DNA of 64,000 nucleotides from Bog-105 sp965277435 (lineage in GTDB: Bacteria > Acidobacteriota > Terriglobia > Bryobacterales > Bryobacteraceae): assembly GCA_965277435.1 (NCBI GenBank), contig OZ255821.1, positions 5,642,001-5,706,000 of the forward strand, written 5' to 3'. The position numbers and the translations under genes were made by a program. Of the stretch, positions 1 through 8,840 are shown piece by piece. The notes beneath the pieces are model-generated. The model saw only the letters and a program-made list of their open reading frames with translations, did not search any database and was not told where the DNA came from. Each line of letters opens with the position of its first letter. Position 1 is the stretch's first letter.

Positions 1-6
1 ACAGAT

Positions 7-867
7 ATGGCCTTAACGTTACCTCCCTTGCCCGCAGTCCTTCTTGGCATGTTCAGCGTGCAGTGCGGAGCCGCGTTGGCGAAGAATATGTTTCCGGCGC
101 TCGGACCGGTGGGCACGGTCAGTTTGCGTATTGGTCTGTCGGCGGCAGTTCTGTGTGCGGTATTTCGTCCTCGATTACTCAGCATGCAGCGGAAGCAGTG
201 GCGGATAGTGATTGCCTACGGCATCGTGCTGGCAATCATGAACCTGTCGTTCTATCTAGCACTCGCTCGCATTCCACTCGGCCTGGCCGTAACGCTGGAG
301 TTTACTGGGCCCTTGTCGATCGCGGTGCTCGGGTCGCGGCGTGTGACGGATTTTCTGTGGGTGCTGCTCGCGATGGCGGGTATTGCCTTGATCGCACCGT
401 GGCAAGTATCGGCGAACGTTGACACGGCGGGGGTATTGCTGGCGTTGGCGGCCGGCGTTTGCTGGGCGATTTATATTGTCGTGGGCTCGCGGATGTCGCG
501 GGTTTTGGCGGCTGGTCCAGGCGTTGCCGCAGGGATGCTGCTGGCTACGGTGGTGATTGTTCCGTTCACTATCGCCAGCCACTCTCTCAGCCATCTGACG
601 CCCAATCTGCTGCTGTCGGGTTTGGGTGTGGCATTACTGTCGAGCGCACTTCCTTATTCGCTCGAGATGATGGCGCTGCGCTCGATTCCCGCGCGCACGT
701 TTGGCATTCTAATGAGTCTGGAGCCGGCCATCGGTGCGTTGAGCGGCCTGTTGCTGCTGGGCGAACACCTGAATTCGAAACAGTGGGCGGCGGTTGGATG
801 TGTGATGATTGCGAGCGCCGGAGCGACAGTGACAACCAGACATCCAGCGGAATCAGTTACCGCCTGA
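7..867 (+). CDS. rhtA: RhtA-like EamA-family threonine/homoserine exporter
   Basis: This is an inner-membrane drug/metabolite transporter of the EamA family. The 286-residue protein has about ten hydrophobic segments in two halves, and its N-terminus (residues 1-60, with AALAKNMFP and GPVGTVSLRIGLS) closely resembles E. coli RhtA, which exports threonine and homoserine. The second half keeps the family pattern SSALPYSLEMMALRSIPARTFGILMS, here seen around residues 215-240, followed by EPAIGALSGLLLLGE. The ATG at 7 is used; no clear ribosome binding site fits in the six bases before it. The 3' end overlaps the convergent methyltransferase gene by 15 bp. The substrate is inferred from family resemblance only. 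Confidence 0.85.
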   Translation: MALTLPPLPAVLLGMFSVQCGAALAKNMFPALGPVGTVSLRIGLSAAVLCAVFRPRLLSMQRKQWRIVIAYGIVLAIMNLSFYLALARIPLGLAVTLEFTGPLSIAVLGSRRVTDFLWVLLAMAGIALIAPWQVSANVDTAGVLLALAAGVCWAIYIVVGSRMSRVLAAGPGVAAGMLLATVVIVPFTIASHSLSHLTPNLLLSGLGVALLSSALPYSLEMMALRSIPARTFGILMSLEPAIGALSGLLLLGEHLNSKQWAAVGCVMIASAGATVTTRHPAESVTA

Positions 868-1695
868 ACGTTCTTCGGACGTTGACAACCAACAGCCGCC
901 TGCTGAGAACCAACAGCTTTCATCCGGCTCGGTGCCACGGCGCAGGGATCGAACGTCGAAGGTATCGTCGCGCTTGAAAGCCGCAGTCAGGCGTTTGGCA
1001 AGATCTTCATCGCGCGCACCGAGACACGGAATGAAGAGAGCAGGTGTGTGGAAGCGTGCTTCGAAACGCGAGTGCGCAGTACGGGTGATCAACAGCATGG
1101 CCCCAGCGCCGTGCGTAGGCGTCAGTGGAAAAAGCAGCCGGCCGCCCGGGCGAAGTGCATCGAGCCAAACGTCGAGCGGCGCGGTGGCGCCAGCGTTGAC
1201 ATAAAGAACGTCGCATTGCGGCAAAGAGCCGGCCGATCCTGACCGGCAATGCACTGCCACGTTCCGATAGGCTGCAAGATTGCAGGCGGCGCGCTGCGCG
1301 AGTTCGGAATCGATCTCGTAGGCAGCGACAGAGCCGGCCTCGCCTGTGAGCTGCGAAAGAATGGCGGTGTAATAGCCGGTGCCTGCGCCGACATGGGTGA
1401 TAACGTCGCGCTCGCGAATCTTCAGCGCAGCCAGGCAGAGAGCGTGGAGACTTGGCTGTCCGTTGTTGATGCCGCCCGGCGCCAAGGCGACGAGAATGTC
1501 CTGGTAAATCAGTGAAGGGTCGTCGCTGGGTGTTTCGATATAGCCGCCGCCCGTCAAAACTTTCCAGGGTCCTTTGCCTACAAAATGTTCGCGCGGGGTT
1601 TTTTGGAAGGCCTGCCACAAACGCTTCTGCTCTTCGCCGAGCGAGGCCGTGATCAGGCTGGCGAAAAAAGCTCGATGCGCTGCGAGGCGATCCAT
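853..1695 (-). CDS. Protein-L-isoaspartate O-methyltransferase (PCMT family)
   Basis: This SAM-dependent methyltransferase probably repairs isoaspartyl residues in damaged cytoplasmic proteins. The 280-residue sequence has the PCMT signature region: PREHFVG near residue 34, a SAM-binding glycine motif THVGAGTGYYTA near residue 100, and an acidic ribose-binding AYEID near residue 125. The C-terminal tail is longer than in the compact E. coli enzyme (208 residues) and looks specific to this lineage. It starts at ATG 1695, 10 bp after the DUF4142 gene on the same strand, so the two are probably cotranscribed. Its 3' end runs 15 bp into the convergent exporter gene. The relation to canonical Pcm is clear but the exact substrate is inferred. 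Confidence 0.82.
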   Translation of the reverse strand: MDRLAAHRAFFASLITASLGEEQKRLWQAFQKTPREHFVGKGPWKVLTGGGYIETPSDDPSLIYQDILVALAPGGINNGQPSLHALCLAALKIRERDVITHVGAGTGYYTAILSQLTGEAGSVAAYEIDSELAQRAACNLAAYRNVAVHCRSGSAGSLPQCDVLYVNAGATAPLDVWLDALRPGGRLLFPLTPTHGAGAMLLITRTAHSRFEARFHTPALFIPCLGARDEDLAKRLTAAFKRDDTFDVRSLRRGTEPDESCWFSAGGCWLSTSEERSGGN

Positions 1696-1705
1696 GAATG
1701 AACAG

Positions 1706-2218
1706 CTATTCCGAGGAAAGGTCCTGTTTGCGGGCTTGCTTTAAATGATGTTCCAGATGCGGTAGCAGAGCTTTCGCATAGGCTTGCAGATCCGGAGAGG
1801 CCCCGTGATCTGCCTCGCGCTTCACCGAGACCAGGGCATTCTCATGTTCGTTCACCACCAGCTTCAGGAACTGGTGGTCGAAGGCATCGCCTTTGGCCTT
1901 GCTCAACTTCCTGATCGCGGTCAGGTGCACCTCGTCGAGCGTGTTCGGAGCGACACCGCCGGTCTTATTGGCAATCAGAGTAAGCTTCTTCAAATCCAGG
2001 CCGTGTTCCTGTTCCAGGGTGCGGCCCAACGCCTTCACCTGTGGAGTGGTGGCTCTGGTCTGGGCCAAACTGCCCAGGCGAACCGAGGTTAGATCGAATT
2101 CACCGGCAAACTCGATGAAGTCCTTGTCATTGGCGCTCAGTTGATCGAGTTGACCAAAGGCCAGCGGTGAACCAAGCGTCACAATAAGAGCGACGGCGGG
2201 GAAGAAGTTCCTGAACAT
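1706..2218 (-). CDS. Secreted DUF4142 protein
   Basis: This is an exported helical protein of unknown function of the DUF4142 (predicted ferritin-like outer-membrane) type. From the chosen ATG (MFRNFFPAVALIV) it has a signal peptide ending near SPLAFGQ, then a helical body with the family's DKDFIEFA, TPQVKALGRTLEQEH and FLKLVVNEHENAL segments and several histidines. An upstream ATG at 2260 is possible, but the extra 14 residues would spoil the signal peptide. It lies 10 bp upstream of the isoaspartyl methyltransferase and diverges from the dehydratase at 2282 with about 60 bp between them. DUF4142 proteins are abundant in Acidobacteria; their role is not established. Confidence 0.8.
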   Translation of the reverse strand: MFRNFFPAVALIVTLGSPLAFGQLDQLSANDKDFIEFAGEFDLTSVRLGSLAQTRATTPQVKALGRTLEQEHGLDLKKLTLIANKTGGVAPNTLDEVHLTAIRKLSKAKGDAFDHQFLKLVVNEHENALVSVKREADHGASPDLQAYAKALLPHLEHHLKQARKQDLSSE

Positions 2219-2281
2219 CTGTCTTAGCTTACTTCGAGCAGAGCTTACTGCATACAGCACGTACGAGATGATATCCCCTGA

Positions 2282-3496
2282 GTGAAGATTACGCAGCTCG
2301 AAACCACGCGCATCGCTGAATTCCCCCAGCTTCTCTGGCTGCAGGTAGAGACCGATGAAGGGCTGAGCGGCCTGGGCGAAACGTTCTTCAACGCCAGTTC
2401 AGTGGAGGCCTACATTCATGACGATCTGGCTCTGCAACTGATTGGGCGCGACCCGCTAGCTATCGATGCCATCTCACGGGATCTGGTGGGCTATCTCGGT
2501 TTTCGCTCTACGGGTGTCGAAGCCAGAGCGCATTCGGCGGTAGATATTGCGCTCTGGGATCTATTTGGCAAGGCGGCCGGCCAACCGCTGGTGCAGTTAC
2601 TAGGCGGCTGGACTCGTGATCGCGTGCGCACCTACAACACCTGCGCCGGCGATCGCTATATGCGGAAAGCGCAGACACAATCTAGCCAAAACTGGGGCGT
2701 CGAGGAAGCATCCAGCGGCTCACCCGTCACCGGCTTTGATGATCTGCAAGATTTCCTGACGCGTGCCGGCGACCTGGCCGAGTCGTTAGTGGCGGAAGGC
2801 ATTACGGCCATGAAGATTTGGCCCTTCGATGCAGCCGCCGAGAAAACGCAGGGGCATTACATCTCACCTGCCGATTTGGAGAAGGCGCTCGAACCGTTTG
2901 CAAAGATTCGCGAGCGGGTAGGCCGCAAAATGGAGATCATGGTGGAGTTCCATTCGATGTGGAAGCTCCTGCCTGCCATCACGATTGCCCGCGCCCTCGC
3001 GTCCTACCAAACCTTCTGGCATGAGGACCCGATCAAGATGGACAGCCTGGCTACCCTAGAGCGCTATGCCGCAGTGTCGCAGGCGCCTGTCTGTGCGTCG
3101 GAAACGCTGGGCAGCCGCTGGGCTTTTCGCGATCTGCTGGAGACGAAAGCGGCCGGCATAATCATGCTCGATCTGGCATGGTGCGGCGGTGTATCGGAAG
3201 CCCGCAAGATTGCGGCCATGGCTGAAGCGTGGCAGTTGCCAATTGCGCCACACGACTGCACGGGCCCGGTTGTGTTTGCCGCCTCCACACATCTTTCACT
3301 CAACGCGCCGAATGCACTATTTCAGGAGTCGGTACGCGCTTTTTACCGGGGCTGGTATCCGCAGGTCATCAGCGGCGTACCTACGGTGAACGACGGTTTT
3401 GTAAGTATCACCAGTGAGCCCGGGCACGGCTGCGCACTGCTGCCGGATATCGAGAAGCGGTTTACCGTGAGCCGCCGCGCATCACTTTCCCGTTGA
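2282..3496 (+). CDS. Enolase-superfamily sugar-acid dehydratase (mandelate racemase/muconate lactonizing type)
   Basis: This cytosolic Mg2+-dependent enzyme probably dehydrates an aldonic or uronic sugar acid. The 404-residue protein has the N-terminal capping domain, then a TIM barrel with metal ligands E222, E248 and E274, and H224 and H324 as likely acid/base residues (motifs VEFHSMW, WHEDP, CASET, IAPHDCTGP). The H in VEFH is reminiscent of mannonate and galactonate dehydratases (DxH). Using Glu rather than Asp as the first ligand is less common. Translation starts at GTG 2282. The gene converges with a GH28 pectinase, overlapping it by 35 bp, which suggests a shared pectin/galacturonate theme, although the two are not in one operon. 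The substrate cannot be told from the sequence alone. Confidence 0.82.
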   Translation: MKITQLETTRIAEFPQLLWLQVETDEGLSGLGETFFNASSVEAYIHDDLALQLIGRDPLAIDAISRDLVGYLGFRSTGVEARAHSAVDIALWDLFGKAAGQPLVQLLGGWTRDRVRTYNTCAGDRYMRKAQTQSSQNWGVEEASSGSPVTGFDDLQDFLTRAGDLAESLVAEGITAMKIWPFDAAAEKTQGHYISPADLEKALEPFAKIRERVGRKMEIMVEFHSMWKLLPAITIARALASYQTFWHEDPIKMDSLATLERYAAVSQAPVCASETLGSRWAFRDLLETKAAGIIMLDLAWCGGVSEARKIAAMAEAWQLPIAPHDCTGPVVFAASTHLSLNAPNALFQESVRAFYRGWYPQVISGVPTVNDGFVSITSEPGHGCALLPDIEKRFTVSRRASLSR

Positions 3497-4907
3497 CCAG
3501 CTGGCTCGCATCAGCGGGATGCGCCCCGACCCCGCTGAAATTCTCCAATTGAAGGCCGGTTACGTTTTCCGCTTCCAGGGCTGGACCGTAATACTCCGAT
3601 GGGTCTGCGCCCCAGTGCACGGTCACGTTACGCAAAGAAAGATCCGAAGCCCAACGGCAGTAGACGCCTGCGATTTTGTGCTGGTACAAGCCTTGGTAAG
3701 CTGTTCCAGGCCGCAGATCATAGAATCCGCCTTTGATCGGTGACGTTTTCCGGATATTAACCCGCACATCATCGAAAGCAACGTCGCTGATCGGGCTATC
3801 CTGCCAGCCGTGAATAAACAAGCCGCTCTCGCCATCGCACAGGATGTTGTGAAAGCGGAGCGCGCGAACCGTGCCGGTTTTTGTTCCGGCGTCACGCGGC
3901 AGGTTTGATAAGTGAACCGGCTCCCCTGCGCCCCACCACATTGCCGCTCGCAAGCCGGTTGTGATGACCATATCCGAGAAAACCAGGTTTTCGACCAGCG
4001 CTCCATCGCGATTTAAAAGGCAAATGCCGCGGTTACTATGCGAAATCACGCATCCAACGAAGGAGGCATTTCGAATGGTCTCCGGACCTTCCGGCTCGAT
4101 CTTGATTCCGGCCGAACTCGAGGTGAGCGTGCAGCCGGTGACGGTGATATCTTCACACGGGCCATACTTTGTGAAGTTACGGGATGTTTTGAGGATGATA
4201 CAGTCGTCGCCGGCCTGGATGTTACAGTTTGCGATTCGTACGCGGCGGCAATGGTCCACGTCGATGCCGTCGCAGTTGGGGACGCGGAGATCGTTAAGAA
4301 TCGAGATGCCTTCGACATACAAACCGTCGCAGCCAATCGGATGAATGGTCCAGGTAGGAGCGTCGACAATTGTAAAGTTTTCCAGCCGCACATTCCGGCA
4401 GCCGACAAATAGAAGCATGCGAGGGCGGCCGTCAGGAGGATTGAGTTCCGATGGCTTATCCAGAGGATCGTACGGTCCGAGAAACGCAGCGGTCACCTTG
4501 TAGCCGCCTTCCTGCATGTCTTTTAGATAGGCGTGAAAATTGCCATCGATCCGGCCGACGCCGCAAATTTGTACATTTTCGGCTTCTTTGGCAAAGAGCA
4601 GCGATCCGAGTTCGCGGAAGTCATCGCGATTGCCGCTGGCCTTCAACGTCGCACCGTTTTGAATTTCGAAAGTAACATTCGATTTCAGAGTGAGCGTGCC
4701 GCTGAGATAGGTCTTGCCGGCTGGTAGCAGCACGCGCCCGCCGCCGGCTGACGCACAGGCATCGATGGCGCGCTGAATGGCGCGCGTGTCGTTTTCGGTT
4801 CCATCGCCTCGAGCACCAAAACTAAGCGCGGAATAAATAGCGGGTGCTTGCGCTTCGAGGAAGCCCGGGGCCGCCGCCAGCAGGCTCAAGAACGATCGCC
4901 TTCTCAT
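3462..4907 (-). CDS. Glycoside hydrolase family 28 (polygalacturonase-like), exported
   Basis: This right-handed beta-helix hydrolase is of the pectin-degrading GH28 family. The N-terminus (MRRRSFLSLLAAAPGFLEAQ) has an Arg-Arg-x-Phe-Leu pattern compatible with Tat export, with a signal cleavage site after EAQ. Mature sequence begins with the typical SALSFGARGDGTENDTRAIQ segment (pectate-lyase-3-like start). The catalytic region carries NCDGIDVDHC and AGDDCIILK, which supply the conserved Asp residues of GH28, followed by SAGIKIEPEG. At 481 residues it has a normal size. It may be an exo-acting enzyme on galacturonan or rhamnogalacturonan. It is divergent from the M23 peptidase gene with 42 bp between the starts. 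Confidence 0.88.
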   Translation of the reverse strand: MRRRSFLSLLAAAPGFLEAQAPAIYSALSFGARGDGTENDTRAIQRAIDACASAGGGRVLLPAGKTYLSGTLTLKSNVTFEIQNGATLKASGNRDDFRELGSLLFAKEAENVQICGVGRIDGNFHAYLKDMQEGGYKVTAAFLGPYDPLDKPSELNPPDGRPRMLLFVGCRNVRLENFTIVDAPTWTIHPIGCDGLYVEGISILNDLRVPNCDGIDVDHCRRVRIANCNIQAGDDCIILKTSRNFTKYGPCEDITVTGCTLTSSSAGIKIEPEGPETIRNASFVGCVISHSNRGICLLNRDGALVENLVFSDMVITTGLRAAMWWGAGEPVHLSNLPRDAGTKTGTVRALRFHNILCDGESGLFIHGWQDSPISDVAFDDVRVNIRKTSPIKGGFYDLRPGTAYQGLYQHKIAGVYCRWASDLSLRNVTVHWGADPSEYYGPALEAENVTGLQLENFSGVGAHPADASQLVNGKVMRGGSR

Positions 4908-4949
4908 GCCTGAAAAGTTTACACACCTTCATCCCAGTATTCTGTTGAA

Positions 4950-5789
4950 GTGCGCTATTTCCTGCTATTCCTTTGGTTATCACCACTCCTTGCCCAGCAA
5001 TTTCACGTTGAACCAAATCTTTTGAAGCAAGGGCAAGTCCTGAAGGTGTACGGCGACGTGGAGGCTCGTAGCGCGCGCCTGAATCATCGCTTGATCGAGC
5101 TTTTTCCACAGGACAGCGGCGGAACTTTGGGCCTGATGCCGATTGACGTGCTTACGAAACCGGGGCTCTATCGACTCGAGTGGCTGGACAATAAGAACAG
5201 CGTCATCCACACGCAAGAAATCACGATCAGGAATGCTCATTATGCGACGCAGAATGTCGTATTGAGCAAAGCCCTCTCCGAACTGCACTCAAGCGTTGAC
5301 GAACGCGCCAGATTTGCGGCATTTCTCAAGGATGTTTCAGCGATCCGTTACTGGCAGGAGCCGCTGGAACCGCCCACTCCAGGCTGCATTACGTCGCCTT
5401 TCGGCGTGATGCGATTACACAATGGAAAGCCAACCGGGGAGTATCACGCCGGACTCGATCAACGTGGGCCGCTCGGTTCGCCGATTCATGCCGTCACCGG
5501 TGGCGTAGTCAAGATAGTGGGGGAATTTGCGCTACGAGGCGGAACGGTCGCTATAGATCACGGACAGGGGCTCGAGTCGATCTATCTACATATGTCGAAA
5601 TTTGAGGCGCATCAGGGCCAACAAGTGAAAGCGGGCGATGTGATCGGTTATGTCGGTTCAACGGGCCGTTCCACCGGCCCGCATCTCCATTGGACGCTCT
5701 ATGCGAATAGTGAGGCGATCAACCCTTTACAGTGGGTTCACTTAACAGCTTGCGCGTCTTCCCATCCCGCGCCGAAGCACAGTCATTAA
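4950..5789 (+). CDS. M23 family metallopeptidase (LytM type), exported
   Basis: This envelope endopeptidase is predicted to cleave peptidoglycan cross-links. It starts at GTG 4950 with a short signal peptide (MRYFLLFLWLSPLLAQQ). A beta-rich N-terminal region of about 130 residues precedes the LytM domain, in which H166 and D170 (HAGLD), H214 (YLHM) and H245/H247 (GPHLHW) form the complete zinc and catalytic set, so it should be active. Its last 48 bp overlap the convergent PEP-CTERM gene. Nothing nearby suggests a cell-division partner. Confidence 0.88.
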   Translation: MRYFLLFLWLSPLLAQQFHVEPNLLKQGQVLKVYGDVEARSARLNHRLIELFPQDSGGTLGLMPIDVLTKPGLYRLEWLDNKNSVIHTQEITIRNAHYATQNVVLSKALSELHSSVDERARFAAFLKDVSAIRYWQEPLEPPTPGCITSPFGVMRLHNGKPTGEYHAGLDQRGPLGSPIHAVTGGVVKIVGEFALRGGTVAIDHGQGLESIYLHMSKFEAHQGQQVKAGDVIGYVGSTGRSTGPHLHWTLYANSEAINPLQWVHLTACASSHPAPKHSH

Positions 5790-6431
5790 CAACCCCAAGC
5801 CACTCAACAATAAGAATATTCCATTCGGCTCAGGAACCGCGGACGTAGAACCAATCGCGTAAGTCAAGTTATCGAGGGCAAACGGCGCCGGTGTTGCGCC
5901 CGGAACTTGCGAAGAGAAATCGAGAGCGGCGGTTTTCACCAAAGCGCCCGAGTAAGAATACGAATCTTCCGAAGCATTGGGGCAAACGGCCGGCGACGGT
6001 GGGCAGCCTGCAGGATGCGTAAGATTGTTCGAAGTCCCTAGCGAGAAGCCCGCCGCGTTGAAGAGCCGAACCTGAAACACGTCCTGAGTTGTCACTCCAA
6101 GTGCGGCATCGAAAGAGAGTAGCGAAGTAGGTGCGTCGAAAGTAAGCGTCAGGACACCAGGAACGCTTCCCAACAACACTGGAGTTTTCAACTTTGTAGT
6201 AATTCCTCCGAACGGTGCACCGAACGTTGCCCCAGCCACGGTATTAGCTGGCACCTGACTGTCTTTCACAAAGCTGAAATCGATGCCGAATGCATGGAGA
6301 CCCGATGCCGGAATGGCGGTTGGCGATAATTCGCTGAAATTGAGGGTTGTGATGGTAGCCGAAGAAGAGAGTCCCGGATGGATTAGCAACAGCGTGGAAA
6401 GAGAGCTAAGTACAAGTAGTTTTGAAATCAT
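5742..6431 (-). CDS. PEP-CTERM sorting domain protein
   Basis: This 229-residue exported protein has an N-terminal signal peptide, a beta-rich body (a TLNFSEL start and internal LTFDAPTSLLSFDAALG, as in lectin-like PEP-CTERM proteins) and a C-terminal SAVPEPNG, hydrophobic segment and Arg-rich tail (RRGMGRR). That tripartite tail is the PEP-CTERM signal recognised by exosortase in bacteria that make exopolysaccharide. A good ribosome binding site (GGAG) lies 8-9 nt before the ATG. It follows the arylsulfotransferase-like gene by 36 bp on the same strand. No exosortase gene is in the window. Confidence 0.87.
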   Translation of the reverse strand: MISKLLVLSSLSTLLLIHPGLSSSATITTLNFSELSPTAIPASGLHAFGIDFSFVKDSQVPANTVAGATFGAPFGGITTKLKTPVLLGSVPGVLTLTFDAPTSLLSFDAALGVTTQDVFQVRLFNAAGFSLGTSNNLTHPAGCPPSPAVCPNASEDSYSYSGALVKTAALDFSSQVPGATPAPFALDNLTYAIGSTSAVPEPNGIFLLLSGLGLLMTVLRRGMGRRASC

Positions 6432-6467
6432 TGTTATCTCCAGGTTAGAACGCTTACTGCCCTTTAG

Positions 6468-8207
6468 TTACGGCGTGTACAAATCACTCATTCTAAAGCT
6501 TCGATAAGTCTGGCTATTCATATCGAAGTACACCATCGGTGCTGCCGCGCCCGGACCCGGTGAAAATTCGATCGCCTCACTGCTACTCGGAGTTGGTACT
6601 CCCGCCAGGTAGTACAGGTTGTTGCTCAGGAGTCTTTGCGCTGAACCGACAGCGTAGGAATATATGTTCATGCGCGCTTCGGTGGCTATGGCAACGGTCA
6701 GGGCCGACTCATCAACAGTCAAGGCAAGGCCACGGCTCCCATTGAACAACGCATAGTCTTCGTTGGCGTTATCGAACAAAGTCATTTCGGTTCCAGTAAG
6801 AGTCACATTGTGTTGATGTGAGAACCAGTTTCCGCTGAGGAGGGCGAAATTGCCTTGATTTCCCATCGTCCAAAGAATGTCGCCGGCGCCGGCGCCACTC
6901 GCGTAATCAATTTTCAACACCCAGTCCTGGTGCCGGATAGACAGAATGATGTTGTTATCGCCGGTATAGGCCAGCGAATTGGCATGCATCCAGTCGTTCG
7001 CCACCAAGCCGAACTGGAGGACCGGGCAACCAGGCCCGTTGCTGACGCACGTTTCGCCCAATATTGCTTTGCGCATGACATTGAGATGTTGAAAACCACT
7101 CCACGCCCAAACTACTTGAAAGTTGTCGTCCAAGACTAGAATCGCGTCGCCCAGCACGTCGACCGGCCCTTGTCCCTGGTCAGCAATCTGTTCTATTCCC
7201 GCCAGCACCGCGATGTTTCCATTGGGTAGCCGTATCGCATCATGATTAAAGCCCGCAATCCGGTTTGGAATGGCAGAGCTAATGATGTTAAAAGGAGCGC
7301 CGGTAAGCTCTTCGCCGACCCGTGAGATGTTGGTTTCACGAATGATGTTGCCTAGAAGATCGATTTCCTGTAGCGATTCACCGTAGATCACCATCATGGT
7401 GCCCCCGTTGAAGGGCCGCAACAACTGGTTAGCCCCCGAGTAGTACCAAATTACATTGCCGGAAGTATCGTAGGCTACTGGAATGGTGGTTTGAGAACCG
7501 AGGTACGAGTTGAGAATCACCGGCTGGCCTTGACTGACTCCACGCACAGTCATGGTTGGCAGTATCACGCCCGACGGGATGGGGCCGGTGCGAAACTGCG
7601 ACACCGGTCCGTTCGTAGAAGAGAACCCCGAAGACACCTGGTACGCCATCGTGTAGGTGGTATTGGGTGTCATGCCGGCTATCTGAAAATTCACACTCTG
7701 CCCGGGTACACAGTTTTGGTACGGCGTAGCTGAACCGGTAGTAACCGCTGTGCCGAGCGACGCAAAGAATACACGCATGGCGCCGGCTGTGCAAGAAGCA
7801 CTGTATATGGCCACCAAAGGGTTGCTGGTTCCAGTTACAACGGGTGTATCGAGACTGGTTAGCAGAGAGGTCGCTGTATAGGTTGCGGAGGTAACGCCTG
7901 TATCCGCCAGATTTGCAGAATCTCGGGCCGTCACTGTAACTGTGTAGGCGCCTTCCTGCATGGGGGCGTAGCTGATGGTGGTTATCAAGCCGAAATCGCG
8001 GCTAACCACTGTTACTCCGTTCTGCGCGATTACCCAGCGATATTGCAGCGTTTTACCATCCTGCGCCGTGTTACTGGCGGTCCAGTTGACGCTAGTGCCT
8101 ACAGGTTGGGAGGCGGCAGTCGGTCCAGTTATGCCGACCGTAACCGCACTCGCCGGTAGAACCGAGAGGAAAAGCGGGAGGAAAACAGCCAAATAATTTG
8201 ATTTCAC
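6468..8207 (-). CDS. Secreted arylsulfotransferase (ASST)-family protein with Ig-like N-terminus
   Basis: This large exported beta-propeller protein is related to bacterial arylsulfate sulfotransferases. The GTG at 8207 is preferred as the start: GGAG sits 8 nt upstream and translation enters directly into a signal peptide (KSNYLAVFLPLFLSVLPASA). An in-frame ATG at 8237 would add ten residues before it. Residues 20-110 look like an Ig/PKD-type fold, a fibronectin-like region follows, and the ASST propeller spans about 220-570 with the hallmark segments AGFNHDAIRLPNGN, DWMHANSL and WFSHQHNV that supply the histidines of the ASST active site. It is the first gene of a pair with the PEP-CTERM protein. 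The sulfate donor and acceptor are unknown. Confidence 0.8.
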   Translation of the reverse strand: MKSNYLAVFLPLFLSVLPASAVTVGITGPTAASQPVGTSVNWTASNTAQDGKTLQYRWVIAQNGVTVVSRDFGLITTISYAPMQEGAYTVTVTARDSANLADTGVTSATYTATSLLTSLDTPVVTGTSNPLVAIYSASCTAGAMRVFFASLGTAVTTGSATPYQNCVPGQSVNFQIAGMTPNTTYTMAYQVSSGFSSTNGPVSQFRTGPIPSGVILPTMTVRGVSQGQPVILNSYLGSQTTIPVAYDTSGNVIWYYSGANQLLRPFNGGTMMVIYGESLQEIDLLGNIIRETNISRVGEELTGAPFNIISSAIPNRIAGFNHDAIRLPNGNIAVLAGIEQIADQGQGPVDVLGDAILVLDDNFQVVWAWSGFQHLNVMRKAILGETCVSNGPGCPVLQFGLVANDWMHANSLAYTGDNNIILSIRHQDWVLKIDYASGAGAGDILWTMGNQGNFALLSGNWFSHQHNVTLTGTEMTLFDNANEDYALFNGSRGLALTVDESALTVAIATEARMNIYSYAVGSAQRLLSNNLYYLAGVPTPSSSEAIEFSPGPGAAAPMVYFDMNSQTYRSFRMSDLYTP

Positions 8208-8309
8208 TAGGGGAACTCCGTTCCACGAAGTATACACAAAACGGATTTCGATTAGATCACAAGCGGAGAAGGCTTCGTTTTTCGTATCAATTAAACGATC
8301 AACGGAACG

Positions 8310-8510
8310 TTGATCCTGCTACGGGCTTTGCCTGCGCGAATGCCGCCCACCTTCTCGCACGGTTTGCCTCGCGCCGTCAGGCGATGGCCGTTCGCGCTTC
8401 GCTCGGCGCGAGCCGCTGGCGCATCAGTCGCCAGGTGCTCACCGAAAGCCTACTCCTTGCCATTTCAGGAGGTTTGCTGTGCGCCGTGTTTGCCGCTGGG
8501 CAATAGCTGG
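8310..8510 (+). pseudogene. Remnant of an ADOP/MacB-type permease
   Basis: Translating this stretch gives a recognisable piece of the central membrane segment of MacB/FtsX permeases (ACANAAHLLARFASRR, then MAVRASLGASRWRISRQ, then LTESLLLAISGG), followed by a stop at about 8506. No start codon, periplasmic domain or C-terminal half is present. It is the same motif found intact in the permease at 11082-13727. It is therefore a decayed fragment, on the opposite strand to the fragment that follows. Confidence 0.75.
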
Positions 8511-8540
8511 CCTGCTCCCACTCGCTCCCCAAACACTCAC

Positions 8541-8840
8541 TTAGTCGGCGCGCATCACTGTCGACACGCGTGTCTTTCTTTTCTCGGTCGCGCTGCCTGA
8601 ACCAGGCTGCGCAGATCGATCTCTGGCCGTATTTACTGTGACAAACATCGTGGAAAACGGGCTCTGGGCGAGAGGGGAATAGGCCTCGGCAGCGGCTGAG
8701 ACGCCGAGGCTGCTCTGTTTCACGTCTCCTACAACCCCTACGATGTCGCGCATGGGCAGCTCGCCCGGGCCAAGCTGTAACCGATGCCCGGCCGGATACG
8801 TTTCCCAATCGCGTCCTGATTGGGAAAGAAGCGCCGCCTG
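8541..8840 (-). pseudogene. Second ADOP permease remnant, opposite strand, frameshifted
   Basis: On the minus strand a piece of the periplasmic MacB_PCD domain can be read: FPNQDAIGKRIRPGIGYSL in one frame, then after a frameshift GPGELPMRDIVGVVGDVK and SSLGVSAAAEAYSPLAQ in another. These are the usual words of the second periplasmic domain of ADOP permeases. The flanks do not continue the gene. It lies back to back with the ABC-ATPase fragment, whose first bases coincide with its beginning. Confidence 0.7.
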
